Part shown: piece after piece, positions 1-9,915 of the stretch
How the letters are laid out: every line of letters starts with the position of its first letter
Numbering within the stretch: the first letter of the stretch is position 1
Assembly (NCBI GenBank): GCA_028274465.1
Contig: CM051456.1
Coordinates: 81,764,753-81,828,752 of the forward strand
DNA: 64,000 nt
Source of the DNA: Plantago ovata
Lineage: Eukaryota; Streptophyta; Magnoliopsida; Lamiales; Plantaginaceae
Direction of reading: 5' to 3'
Made by a program: the position numbers and the translations under genes
Notes under the pieces: generated by a model
What the model was told of the DNA's origin: nothing
Databases searched by the model: none
The model's input: only the letters and a program-made list of their open reading frames with translations

Positions 1-689
1 TGTTGCTCTCACAACTCGGTGGTGAGACGAGTTCACTCATTGCTCCAACCACGGGTGTTGCTCTGACTTACGGCTAAGATAAGTTTGTCGTGATGAATAT
101 AGTTCTTTTGCCACGTTTAAATAGATAGGCGAGGATGAAGTTGAATGGAAATATTAAGATAATTGGGAGGAAATCTCGGTTGAATATCAATCTGTTAATA
201 GAGAAAATTTAATTGATTCGTTTTGTGGCCAAGCTGATTCGACAGCTGTTTGCTTGTCTATTCTGCAAATCAAAGTTTGATGGTGTTTATATCCTACAGA
301 TTGGAAAGAAATCAATTTGGAGAAAATGAATACGTGTTAATCTCAGGATTAATACTGAGATCGTATTTGGTTTGTCTTGAAAACTGAGTCGCAAAGATAG
401 AAGAAGACATCCAAGATTGTAAATTCATTTGATAAAAATCAAAGAACTGTGGTTAACGTGGAGGAACTTTTGGAATAATTAGTTTCCAAATTGAGGTTTA
501 TTACTACTTAATCAAGGGCTCAAGGCTATTGTTACCCTTGGAATACTTGATTTTGGAGCCATGCCAAAATGCTAGACCAGACCCATTGCGTATGCATACC
601 AAATTTGCGCGCATAAAATGGTCGTGACTTGTTCACTCCCAAAACCGCATCTGGATGATGCTAAATCGCGAACCGTCACGAGGGGCATT
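1..689 (+). mobile_element. 3' internal end of a Ty3-like retrotransposon
   Basis: This stretch has no credible reading frame on either strand. It is assigned to a retrotransposon only because it runs directly into an LTR that starts at 690, and the bases just before that LTR (about 679-689, a purine-rich GAGGGGCATT) look like a polypurine tract. If so, this is the untranslated 3' end of the element and the rest lies outside the window to the left. The lineage is uncertain; the LTR style recalls plant Tat/Ogre elements. Confidence 0.45.
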
Positions 690-1793
690 TGTAGACAAAT
701 AAAATTTGTCTAAATTAAATATGATATTTAAAATTATATATTAGAAGGAAAAATACAATTTTCTAGAAATTTTGGGAATTTTACAAAATTAAATTCCAAA
801 ATAAAGTTGTTAGATTAGTTTCTAATATTTAAATTTAAATTCAAATATTTCACATGCCAAATGCGGAAGAATAAATCAAAATATTGAATATTGGTAAATA
901 TATGTGATTTAAATCAAATACAAATGATATATTAATTGACCAATAGGATTGCTCCATTTCCATCTCAAATATGGAAATAACTTCATTCCTCCACTATAAA
1001 TAAGAGGAGCCTTCATTCATTTAAAAACACAACTGGAAGACATAAGAGAAGGAGCAAGAGCAAGAGCAAGAGACTAAAGAATTCTCTCAAGATCAAGTTT
1101 AGAGATTCAAGAGAACATTCAAGAATTTCATCAAAGAGATTGAAGAAATCAAGCGTTTGATCCAAGAAGAAGCCGCAACGCACTTGGAGAAACGTTATTG
1201 AGAAGATCAAGCTCTACAAAGAAGATCAAATCCCAAGAAATTGAAGAAGTTCTTGGAGTTCTTCACCAAATTCAAGCCTAAAGCAACGATTGATTCAAGA
1301 CCAAGCTAACAAGCCCTTGAAGAAACGTTATTGGAAGATCAAACTCCGCGAAGGAAGATCAAAATCCAAAGACTTGAAGAAGTTCCAGCAAAGTTCTTGA
1401 AGTTCTTCATCAAACTGAAGAAAAGAAGCATCGCTTGATTCAAGAATAAGCACAAAAGCCCTTGAAGAAACGTCCGTAAAAATCGTGATTCCTCTAAAGA
1501 AGACCGAGACTCACAAATCCACTAAAACCTAAGACGAAGATCAAAGCGTTCTTCGCGAAATCCATAAATGATTCATGAAGTTCGTCATCGTTCATCACAA
1601 AAGTCATCAAGTTCGAAGATTTGATTCGAGATAAAGCCGTTAAGCCCTCGAATTGACGTTTTTCCTAAGTGAAGACTTTGAAGATCTAGGTTCGTCGCTT
1701 TGAAGATTAGAATCAGAGGATTAGATAGAGATTGTACTCCAAATTCATTCAAGAAATAAATAAAAATCAATTTGTGCAATTTTATTTGCTACA
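690..1793 (+). repeat. LTR of a Ty3-like element (1104 bp)
   Basis: The LTR begins TGTAG and ends CTACA, a perfect 5-bp terminal inverted repeat with the canonical TG...CA ends. A TATA box (CTATAAATAAG, near 992-1003) lies mid-repeat, and a purine-rich AAG/GAAGAAG stretch follows it, as in an R/U5 region. The right flank is coding sequence of a copia ORF3, so the element inserted there; the expected 5-bp target copy is GCATC at 1794-1798. The left partner of the duplication is outside the window. It is probably the 3' LTR because a polypurine tract precedes it. Confidence 0.65.
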
Positions 1794-2838
1794 GCATCGT
1801 CTAATAGTGTCTCTTGTGGTGTTTCAGCAACCTCTGGGACTTGAACCATTGCAGTCTCAGCAAGTTGTTCTTCAGCAATTGCAGCTTCAGTAACTGCAGT
1901 TTCAGCAACTTGATGAGTTGCTTGTTCAGCAACCATCTTTTCAACAGCATTATCGGCAAGTGCTGCGTTTCTCAGATCAGCAGCAATATCACTTGCTGGT
2001 TCCAGAGTGTGGTTATCGAGATTATCTACAATGTAGATATCAGGGATTGGGGCAGGAATTTCGTTTCCACTGCCTTGTTGTCTTATTTCAGTAGATGTAT
2101 CAATGTTGAGTTGATTGTTGAAGGCTTCTGCAAACACTTCAATAACATCTACTGGAGTGGCATGTGTTTCAGCAACTCCTGGAGCATCATCCGAAAGATC
2201 ATGGACAATTGGAATGGTCTTAAGAGCCATTGTTTTCTTTCTTGGGTAAGTCTTTGTCCGTTTCTTCTTAGGAATGGGGTCAGCTGATGAGGCTGCAGTT
2301 TGAGTGTCATTATCAGCTTTCCTCTTTTTCTTCTTTACATTTTTCCTTGGTTGCATTAGTTTCAGCAACCGCGGAGGCTCCAGCAGCAACATTTGCAGCT
2401 GTTGCATTTTCAGCAACGACTGTTGTACACTTACCTTGTTGATCACCATCTGCAGCAGTTGCATTCATGGACAGATTTTTAGTCTCAGCAACATTTGCAA
2501 CTGTTGGATACCTGTCTTGCTGATCAATACTGAGAACATTTGCAGTTGTTGTCTTCTTTGACTTCTTGTCAGCAAGCTTAGGTCCATTTTTCGTCCAAAT
2601 CTTGTTCATAGAAGTATCTTATATACTTCTCCTTGGCAAATCTGCCCCATTGCATCATCTATTCACACTTTGCAGTGTCAAGATATGTAGGCGGCATGGG
2701 TCTCTCCGTTATTCGGTCATTTTTCAACACAACTTTCACTGTGTTGGTTGCCGGAGTTTCAACCGGAGTAGTGCTTTTCCCAGCACTATCAGCTTTTGAT
2801 GACTTTGAGGTCTTGGAGAACTGTCTCTTTGGAGCCAT
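1794..2838 (-). pseudogene. copia extra 3' gene (ORF3), copy 1, internally deleted
   Basis: Translation starts at the ATG at 2838, where the three copies share an N-terminus beginning MAPKRQ. After about 80 codons the sequence jumps straight to the [12 protein letters not shown] segment near 2590, so roughly 640 bp present in copy 2 are missing. An in-frame stop replaces the codon after TAKCE, and a frameshift lies near 2400. The C-terminal half (2464-1794) has two basic clusters (KKKKRKAD and PKKKRTK) that look like nuclear localisation signals, then an acidic tract with repeated VAET tetrapeptides. The C-terminus is lost to the LTR insertion. I see no signal peptide or convincing membrane segment. 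Function unknown. Confidence 0.7.
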
Positions 2839-2978
2839 TTCTTATATAGCGGTAGAAATGTACGAAAAAGATTAACTTGCTTTTTGACCGGAGGTACAGT
2901 GAATTCAGGGCACAGGCTATAAAATTTGCAGAGAAAGGAAATGTTAGTTAAAGAATTTTGTCTTTCTCTAACTCTTTG

Positions 2979-2988
2979 TTTATATAGT
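2979..2988 (-). promoter_or_regulatory. TATA box upstream of copia ORF3, copy 1
   Basis: On the minus strand this reads ACTATATAAA, about 150 bp upstream of the ORF3 ATG. The same motif sits 160 bp upstream in copy 2 and 145 bp upstream in copy 3, while the surrounding sequence is non-coding. It is similar to the LTR's own TATA box (CACTATAAATAG). Confidence 0.5.
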
Positions 2989-3790
2989 ATCTCTGTTGTG
3001 CAAGAAGCTCAAACGGTTTTGAGTTCTCAGCAAGGGTAAAACAGAGATTCAACCGCGTTAGTGGAGCCTTTGCATTAAATGCGTAGTGGTCCACTAACGA
3101 AAACCGTCAGAGCACACTTTCTCTTTGTAATATTAACCGTTAGATCAAAAACTACTTTAAATCAATGGCCACGATTGTATTTCATGTCATGATTAACAAC
3201 GAGTTTATCTGTGCCATGATTAACGTCACAAATTAATTTTACCTTGATTCACGGGATTTGATCCTTTTTACCACAACGCTAATTGCTTGCTGAAGTAAAT
3301 GAGAATCTTTTCAGCGATTTTGGACGAAATGACTTTGGCACTTACATTTTTAGGTAACAAGCCTTGTATTTGCTGAAAGTTCCCCCTTAATCAAATATCT
3401 CATACTTCTTTGAGTTAAAAGACATTTCTGAGTTCCCGTTTGATGAACGTGTATTTTACACCTTCATTCGAGTCTTGTTTCACCTATTTTTTCTATCCTC
3501 TATGTTAATTTAGCTATATTATAGTGCATTTTATTAGAATAGTGTCACGTTTCCCTTTAGTTTGCATTTTTCAGGTTTTAGGTGAAAAACGTGATTTTCC
3601 GGGAAATTATATTGAAGAGAACGAAGAATCGGTGTTCTGAGGACATTTTTGGAGTATCTAGAAGGTTCCGGATGGGATTTGAAGTCTAGAGGTCGAGTTT
3701 CAAGGCTTAAAGGTCACTAGAAGGCAAAATCCGAGTCCGAAAAGGAAAAAAAATCCAAAAACGCGTCAAAAACGCGTCCCTCGTCGACTG

Positions 3791-3861
3791 GAGCTCCCGG
3801 GCGGTTCGCCCGGGATGTGGGACGGTTCTCCCCACACCAGGCGGTTCGCCCAGTGTGTGGG
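3791..3861. promoter_or_regulatory. palindrome cluster in LTR of element A
   Basis: Holds a 19-bp palindrome CCCGGGCG-GTT-CGCCCGGG, a decayed unit (ACGGTTCT) and a third unit GGCGGTTCGCC. The fourth unit seen in the partner LTR is missing because the 293-bp replacement starts here. Position is upstream of the core promoter, as in the other Athila LTRs. Confidence 0.7.
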
Positions 3862-4154
3862 CCGAGTGTGTTCTTTTGTCGTGCGACCCGGTGGCTTATG
3901 TGCGACCTGTGGCCCACGCCTCCTATTTCTTCGGCTCCTCCTGCCTGAACTCGAAAATAACGGAATCCTTGGGCTTACAGGCAACTGGTCCTAATCTAAA
4001 TGCTCTCACTTTCGATTGAGTGACTTCGAACACCACCTCCTGAAATTATCTCATTTGGAAGTCAATATGAATGAAAATCTTTTTCGTGCCGATGATTCTT
4101 CCAAATAGCTTCCCGGCTGAGACAACTCAGGCATAATGTGTGTGTAATTTAGAA
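3862..4154. other. 293-bp replacement inside LTR of element A
   Basis: The partner LTR has only 34 bp (one palindrome unit plus CCACACGTT) where this LTR has 293 bp of unrelated sequence. Both flanks are otherwise collinear (GTGTGTGGG before, CCGAACTCCTATATATA after). It contains no TIRs or target duplication that I can see and no convincing coding frame. It may be a U3 segment from another LTR family introduced by template switching. Confidence 0.6.
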
Positions 4155-4922
4155 CCGAACTCCTATATATAATTGTAGTTTCTCTACGTTTTTTCATACT
4201 TTCTCAGACCTTTTTTCATACCATTTCACACATAGTTTTAGGTAGGAATTCTCCAGAGCCTGTTCTGGGAATTCTTAGCATAGGAGACAATTTTTCTTAT
4301 CAATTTGGAGCTTGTGAGTTCGCGAATCTTCAGAGATTGACAACCTTCGACGGTAACATTGTATCTCACGATTTTTCTATTTATATTTATATCTTTTAAC
4401 ATGTTTTCATTCAATCTTGCTTTGATTTCTGTTGATTGCATGATATCTATGAGTAGCTAAATCTATCGTTGGTGATAGTATGTGATTTCTTAGCGAGGGT
4501 TCTTAATTATGCATGATGGCGGTAATGCGAATCAGACTTTGAGTTATTGCTTTATTTCTTTGATCTATCTAAGCCCTCTATCTTCGTAGTGTTGAATTGA
4601 ACGGAACACATTGGACAATTCATGATCTTATATCTCTATGCAAAACGATTGGGTACTTCATGCATGATTATTAACATGCTATGCTTTGAATGATCATACT
4701 ATCACTAACTTCCATTATCTTGATAAGAAAAATCTGTGCTAAGTCGTCTGTTGATTTTATAGTTTAAGTTAAATTAGACAAACCTAGTTATAGTCATTAG
4801 AGATCCACACTCGAGGTTATTTTACTGCTGCACTACGGTTTTCGTTGTAGTTGTGAATTGCCTTTGGCTAAAAAACAAATTTATTTGATTAATTGAATCT
4901 GACAAATTCCAGTTCATCAAAT

Positions 4923-4940
4923 TGGCGCCGTTGCCGGGGA
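4923..4940 (+). other. primer binding site, tRNA-Asp
   Basis: TGGCGCCGTTGCCGGGGA is complementary to the 3' end of plant tRNA-Asp(GTC), the usual primer of Athila and related Ty3/gypsy elements. It starts three bases after the LTR end. Confidence 0.9.
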
Positions 4941-5194
4941 CTATACTGCTTTTTTCTGTTTAGCTTATTTATATTTTCAGCATTCAATTCCTAGAATAAG
5001 CTCTTGGATTGTCTCTGAGAAATTTCACTTTCTTACCCTATTTCTTTCCTCCAATCTTCTTCAGTAAATTCATCTAATCTGATCTTGGTTACCTTGCATG
5101 CCTGTGCTCTCGAAATTTTTGGTTATATTGTGTTTGATTACGCTAACAGAACTAATTTTTTGTTTTGAGTTACTCTTACTACAGAAATAAAGGT

Positions 5195-6414
5195 ATGACG
5201 TCCATGCGAGCTCGCATGACACCCCAATTCTCGCAGGTGAGGAGAGGATCATCCGTATACCTAGAAGATGAGTTAAGGAGGTATGAGGTGACGGAGTCCA
5301 TGGTGAGGTACTTACCAAGGTACGAAGATGGAGTAGGGATGGACCGATGGAGTTTCATTCGATCCTATGAGGAGGAAACAGAAAGAATTCCAGCAGAAGG
5401 GTTTACTAAGGACCAATTGTGCAGGAAATTATTTTCTTTTGCCCTTGGGTATGAGCCGAAGCGTTGGATTGCAAGGTTAGAACCAGGATCGCTGAAAATT
5501 TGGGGCCAAGTAGTAGAGGAGTTCTTGGCGCGGTTCATGCCTTATCATGAGACAACTGCCTTACGTGATAGGATCAAATATTCCGAGCAAGGAGAGTATG
5601 AGCAGTTTTGTGACGCCTACGAAGGTTTTGAGATGTATAAACGTGAGTGCCCCCATCACCGTTTCGAAGATGAGGAGTTGATTTGGTGCTTTGTTGGTGG
5701 ACTTCGTGAAGAGGAACGACTTAGAGTGGATAGGTTGAGCGGCGGTCTGGGAGAATGTACGGTCGACGAGGCAGAAGAAGTCTTCCGTAAGTACGCTAGA
5801 GGTTCAGCACAATCTGATGAGGTCATACCAATTCACATCACCGAAAAGGAACTAGATCGAGGTGAAGCAGGAAGCTCATCCGAGGAGTATTTTGAAGTCG
5901 AAGTTATTAGTGAGGAAGATGAATTGCACATGCCGAGCAAGTTGAAGATGACCTTCGTATAGCAAAAGTTGTTGAAGAAGTTGAAGTAACTGAGCATCTT
6001 ACGGAAAAATTCAGCTTGTTAAATTGTGCGAAAGTCGAAGAGGTTCAAAAACTTGAAGAGGAGGAAAGATTGGAAGGCGACGCCCCCCTGGAGGTGGGGG
6101 GCGGATCGCCCAGCATGGGGGGCGAACCGCCTCCCATGACCAGTGAGATGGGGGGCGGTTCTGGGGAGCTGGACGACCCCAGCTCCCCTGTTTCTTTACT
6201 CGCATATATTCACATCAATCCAAAGCCACTTTCTTCCGTTACTACTGAGGTTCTTGAGTACAAAGAGGTGAATCTACTCCTCCGAGGTGGAAAGCTTGAC
6301 AAGCAAGATACACAGGAGTTACCACTAAACAAGCACCTCGATGAAGTCTTCATTGGATATACCTGCAAAGCAAACCAGTCCATTCACCATGGTGAGATCT
6401 TTGAAGCTTCCTAG
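5195..6414 (+). pseudogene. Athila-like gag (element A)
   Basis: The start at 5195 is chosen because it aligns with the start of the element C gag (MT..RA(R/L)TP.FSQVRRGS). The core EEFLARFMPYHETTALRDR and the downstream CPHHRF...GGLR motif are typical of the retrotransposon Gag (capsid) domain. A frameshift near 5945 moves the frame; the protein then continues to 6414 with the [10 protein letters not shown] motif that in element C links gag to protease. A Gly/Pro-rich stretch in the second part is encoded by a cluster of GC-rich palindromes not present at this place in element C. Protease and the rest of pol are absent, so any mobility would need helper enzymes. Confidence 0.75.
6098..6164. 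repeat. palindrome cluster inside gag coding region
   Basis: Units GGGCGGATCGCCC (centre 6105), GGGCGAACCGCC (centre 6126) and a decayed GGGCGGTTCTG (centre 6159) lie within the gag frame. They are the same dyads as in the LTR, here translated as Gly/Pro-rich residues. The first two centres are 21 bp apart. Confidence 0.65.
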
Positions 6415-7990
6415 GTCTCTTTGCTATATCGGACCAAGAGAATGGCGGCCACCATGGGGAGGTACTCTTGAATTAGAAGTCCATTCTTGAATACTCAACC
6501 GACCGAGGCCAAACCATTCGGTAACATCTAGTATCAATTTTTATTTCCTCATTCTCTTATTGATAGGGACTAGCTTGAGTTTCATGAGGGGGCGGGGGGG
6601 GGGGGGGGGAATGGGATGTGAACCATGATGTTAGTATTGTTTGGCTTTTGCATGTTGAGTATGGTATCTTATATTTTGTTTGCATTTGCACGTTTACCGC
6701 TTTCTTAGTATTTAGTTGCATACAATACATTCATCCTAGTATAGTTTTGCATGTTTTTGTGTGGATTTCATTGTCAAATTTTTTGAACTTTTTTATTGGG
6801 TAGATTAACTAGTTGTGACCCTTGACCATGCGTTTCATCTCTATGAATTTGTTTGAGATTTTTCTCGCTTGGCTTGTCACATTTATATATGCACATAGTT
6901 AAGTTTGGTAGTCTCGACATCACTTAGTGGTGTTTTATCTACTGCGGTTCACGGAGGCCTTTATAATAGGATGATGCATGTTAGAGTCTTGTGGTTGTTT
7001 TCCCGTGTAATTATGTACCTAAGAGGCAACAAGTCTTCACCTTGCTTTGAGATTGCTAAATGCCTAGGAAGGAGGTAGTGTGAGATTCTGTGATCCTTTG
7101 TTTGCAACCTATTCTTTCGAATAGGTTTGGGGAGGGGGTTACGCTTTCATTAGACTTGTTTTTCGATTTTTGAGTGTTGTGAGTTTGATTTCCTTTTTCG
7201 TAAAGTTGTGCTTCAACCTATTCTTTCGAATAGGTTTGCGGAGGTCGTTTGTGAGTCATTGTAATTTCTTTTTCGTTGTGCTACTGCTGGCTATAAAAAA
7301 GAAAGAAAAAATCGAAAAAAAAGAGAAAAAATTGAAGGAAAAAGAAAAGATCTGGAAAAGAAAAAAAAGAGACTCCAAAAAAGCAAAAAAGTGTCCAAAA
7401 AAGCCAAAAAGCAGTTTAGCAAAGTGTTTGTCTCGTTTTTCAGTTCTTGTAATGTTCGTAATCGAGTTGTAATTTTTTGTCTTTTATATTTGTTTGAGTG
7501 TCATCTGTTCTAGACCACCCTCGTCCTGCCATTCAGGAAGTGGTGAATAGTTTAAGGCTTTGCTTGAGAGATGGGTAGAATAGGGGAGCGTTATCTTTTT
7601 AGGGAACCCTCCTTCGTTTGATGAGAGCCAGTATTGGTTCGACCTCTTTGAGGAAAAGTCTTAACTTGGTGAACAGTAGTAAGTCCTCAGTTTCATAGGC
7701 ACGGGACAACCATTCGTATTTTAACATGTTTCATTACGTCGTCACTGACTAGGTCCAGGTAGGGAATGTTACGAGAGACTATCTTGTTTGACATAAGTGC
7801 ATATGTGAATGTGTATGAGTCAATCGAGGCATTTTTCAACCAATATCCATGTTATGATTTGTATGGTTTTTTGTTCATAAGATTTTTGATAGATTCAATA
7901 GATTAGTTCATTTCATTTGGCAAGAGACTCCATTTTTTGTGTTGCATTGTTTTTTGCATTAGAGTCTAGTTTAGTTGCTTGAGGACAAGC
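6415..7990 (+). other. 3' untranslated region of element A
   Basis: Non-coding and about 1.5 kb long. Starts with a short remnant (TQPTEAKPFGNI and stop at about 6496-6530) that matches the end of the ORF3 relic in element E. It then holds a long G-run (about 6588-6609), two copies of a conserved hairpin (7106-7236), an A-rich AAAAAGAAA tract (7290-7410) and the segment CTAGACCACCCTCGTCCTGCC seen in every Athila-like copy here. The Lys-rich frame through the A-rich tract is not a gene. Confidence 0.7.
7106..7236 (+). other. two conserved 3' UTR hairpins, element A
   Basis: Two copies (7106-7127 and 7215-7236) of a perfect 9-bp stem AACCTATTC/GAATAGGTT with a 4-nt loop. Each is followed by a G-rich run that resembles the polypurine tract upstream of the 3' LTR (GGTTTGGGGAG). 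The same pair is present in elements C and E and three copies are in G2. Confidence 0.7.
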
Positions 7991-8011
7991 AAAGGTTCGG
8001 TTTGGGGAGTT
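7991..8011 (+). other. polypurine tract, element A
   Basis: AAAGGTTCGGTTTGGGGAGTT ends one base before the TG of the 3' LTR. Same position and sequence as in element C (40341-40360), with mirrored versions in G2 (32210-32230) and the relic at 62686-62707. Confidence 0.75.
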
Positions 8012-9202
8012 TGATGAACGTGTATTTTACACCTTCATTCGAGTCTTTTTTCACCTATTTTTGCTATCCTCTATGTTAATTTAGCTATATTATAGTGCAT
8101 TTTATTAGAATAGTGTCACGTTTCCCTTTAGTTTGCATTTTTCAGGTTTTAGGTGAAAAACGTGATTTTACGGGCAATTATATTGAAGAGAACGAAGAAT
8201 CGGTGTTCCGAGGACATTTTTGGAGTGTCTAGAAGGTTCCGGATGGGATTTGAAGTCTAGGGGTCGAGTTTCAAGGCTTAAAGGTCACTAGAAGGCAAAA
8301 TCCGAGTCCGAAAAGGAAAAGAAATCCAAAAACGCGTCCCTCGCAGACTAGAGCTCCCGGGCGGTTCGCCCGGGATGTGGGGCGGTTTGCCCCACACCAG
8401 GCGGTTCGCCCGGTGTGTGGGGCGACTCGCCCCACACGTTCCGAACTCCTATATATAGTTGTAGTTTCTCTACGTTTTTTCATACTTTCTCAGACCTTTT
8501 TTCGTACCTTTTCACATAGTTTTAGGTAGAAATTCTCCAGAGCCTGTTCTGGGAATTCTTAGCATAGGAGACAATTTTTCTTATTAATTTGGAGCTTGTG
8601 AGTTGGCGAATCTTCGGAGATTGACAACCTTCGACGGTAACATTGTATCTCACGATTTTTCTAATTATATTTATATCTTTCAACATGTTTTCATTCAATC
8701 TTGCTTGATTTCTGTTGATTGCATGACATCTATGAGTAGCTAAATCTATCGTTGGTGATTGTATGTGATTTCTTAGCGAGGGTTCTTAATTATGCATGAT
8801 GGCGTTAATGCGAATCAGACTTTGAGTTATTGCTTTATTTCTTTGATCTATATAAGCCCTCTATCTTCGTAGTGTTGAATTGAACGGAACACATTGGACA
8901 ATTCATGATCTTAGATCTCTATGCAAAACGATCGGGTACTTCATGCATGATTATTAACCTGCTATGCTTTGAATGATCATACTATCACTAACTTCCATTA
9001 TCTTGATAAGAAAAATCTGTGCTAAGTCGTCTTTTGATTTTATAGTTTAAGTTAAATTAGATAAAGCTAGTTATAGTCCTTAGAGATCGACACTCGAAGT
9101 TATTTTACTGCTGCACTACGGTTTTCGTTGTAGTTGTGAATTGCCTTTGGCTAAAAAACAAATTTATTTGATTAATTAAATCTGACAAATTTCAGTTCAT
9201 CA
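8012..9202 (+). repeat. Athila-like 3' LTR of element A (1191 bp)
   Basis: TGATGA...TCATCA ends, TATA box at 8450-8457, no 293-bp replacement. The right flank GGCAT is in-frame Athila pol sequence (matching 27497 onward in element C), so this end lies inside another Athila copy. Confidence 0.85.
8355..8436. promoter_or_regulatory. four-unit palindrome cluster, LTR 8012-9202
   Basis: Cores GCG-N3-CGC centred at 8365, 8386, 8405 and 8426, spaced 21, 19 and 21 bp. The first has arms CCCGGGCG/CGCCCGGG. The cluster ends about 14 bp before the TATA box, a position fitting an enhancer or dimer binding sites. Confidence 0.75.
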
Positions 9203-9915
9203 GGCATTGTGCTAGGACATGTGGTCTTCCAAAGGGGGATCAAAGTAGATAAGGCAAAGATAGAAATAATTTAGAAGCTTCCCCCACCCACTTGTGTCAA
9301 AGAACTTCAGTCTTTTCTTGGTCATGTAGGATTCCATAGGAGGTTTATCAAAGATTTTTCGAAAATTACAAACCATTAAGCAACTTGCTTGCAAAAGATG
9401 TGATTTTCCATTTTTCTAAAGATTGGTTAGAAGCCTTTAACACACTTAAAGAAAGATTAATCACTGCTCCTATAGTTTTGCCACCTAATTGGAAACTTCC
9501 TTCGGAGATAATGTGTGATGTCTCAAATTTTGCTATGGGGGCAGTCTTATGCCAAAAGGTAGACAAGCAGTATCGTGTGATTTACTATGTTAGTAAGACC
9601 CTAGACTCAGCTCAAGTTAACTATACAAGTACTGAAAAAGAATTTTTAGTTGTTGTCTTTGCTTTACAAAAGTTTAGGTCTTATTTGTTAGGACACCCTG
9701 TGAATGTCCACACTGACCATGCTGATTTAAGACATTTGATAGCTAAAACAAGATTCTAAGCCAAGATTAATCCGTTGGGTCTTACTGTTACAAGACTTTG
9801 ATTTGACCATAGTGGATAGAGCTGGTAAGGAGAATCACATAGCTGATCACTTGTCTAGAATCCCAAATATCCCCGTAGACGAAATTCCTGTTAATGAGGA
9901 TCTCCCCGTAGATCA
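9203..9915 (+). pseudogene. Athila pol scrap: end of RT and RNase H
   Basis: Aligns with 27497-28210 of element C: GIVLGH-type end of RT, then RNase H with the motifs [28 protein letters not shown] and VHTDHA.LRHL. An in-frame stop near 9271 and a frameshift near 9750 break it. It ends at ...NEDLPVDQH, where the sequence passes into copia ORF3. It is the part of another Athila copy that flanks the right LTR of element A. Confidence 0.85.

Larger units (their letters stand above)
1794..3440 (-). mobile_element. SIRE-like copia copy 1, 3' fragment
   Basis: The fragment is collinear with the 3' part of copia copies 2 and 3 (ORF3, its promoter region and the start of the hairpin array). It is cut on the left by the Ty3-like LTR and on the right by Athila-like element A. 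The right break falls inside the first hairpin of the pol-ORF3 array, right after CTGAGTTCCCGT. No LTR or pol of this copy is present. It also carries a large internal deletion in ORF3. Confidence 0.75.
3441..4919 (+). repeat. Athila-like 5' LTR of element A (1479 bp)
   Basis: Starts TGATGA and ends TCATCA. A TATA box (TATATATA, 4164-4171) marks the core promoter. The LTR is longer than its partner at 8012-9202 because of a 293-bp replacement between the palindrome cluster and the TATA box. The PBS follows after 3 bases. Confidence 0.85.
3441..9202 (+). mobile_element. Athila-like element A, gag only, composite
   Basis: The order is LTR (3441-4919), tRNA-Asp PBS, gag, 3' UTR, polypurine tract and LTR (8012-9202). 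There is no protease, RT or integrase. The 5-bp flanks do not match (CCGTT left, GGCAT right). The left flank is copia and the right flank is an Athila pol, so the two ends probably come from two different insertions joined by recombination. Only the left LTR carries a 293-bp replacement, which fits this view. Confidence 0.7.

Noticed and set aside
4923..4940. tRNA gene remnant at the PBS
   Set aside because: Only the 18 bases complementary to the tRNA 3' end are present; no cloverleaf sequence surrounds them.
7170..7472. Lys/Glu-rich open frames over A-rich tracts (also 30300-30430, 32779-33147, 50211-50595)
   Set aside because: They translate low-complexity AAAAAG repeats in retrotransposon 3' UTRs. 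Both strands are open and no motif is kept between copies.
8355..8436. CRISPR-like look of regularly spaced repeats
   Set aside because: Units are short dyads 19-21 bp apart in eukaryotic LTRs, without unique spacers or cas genes.
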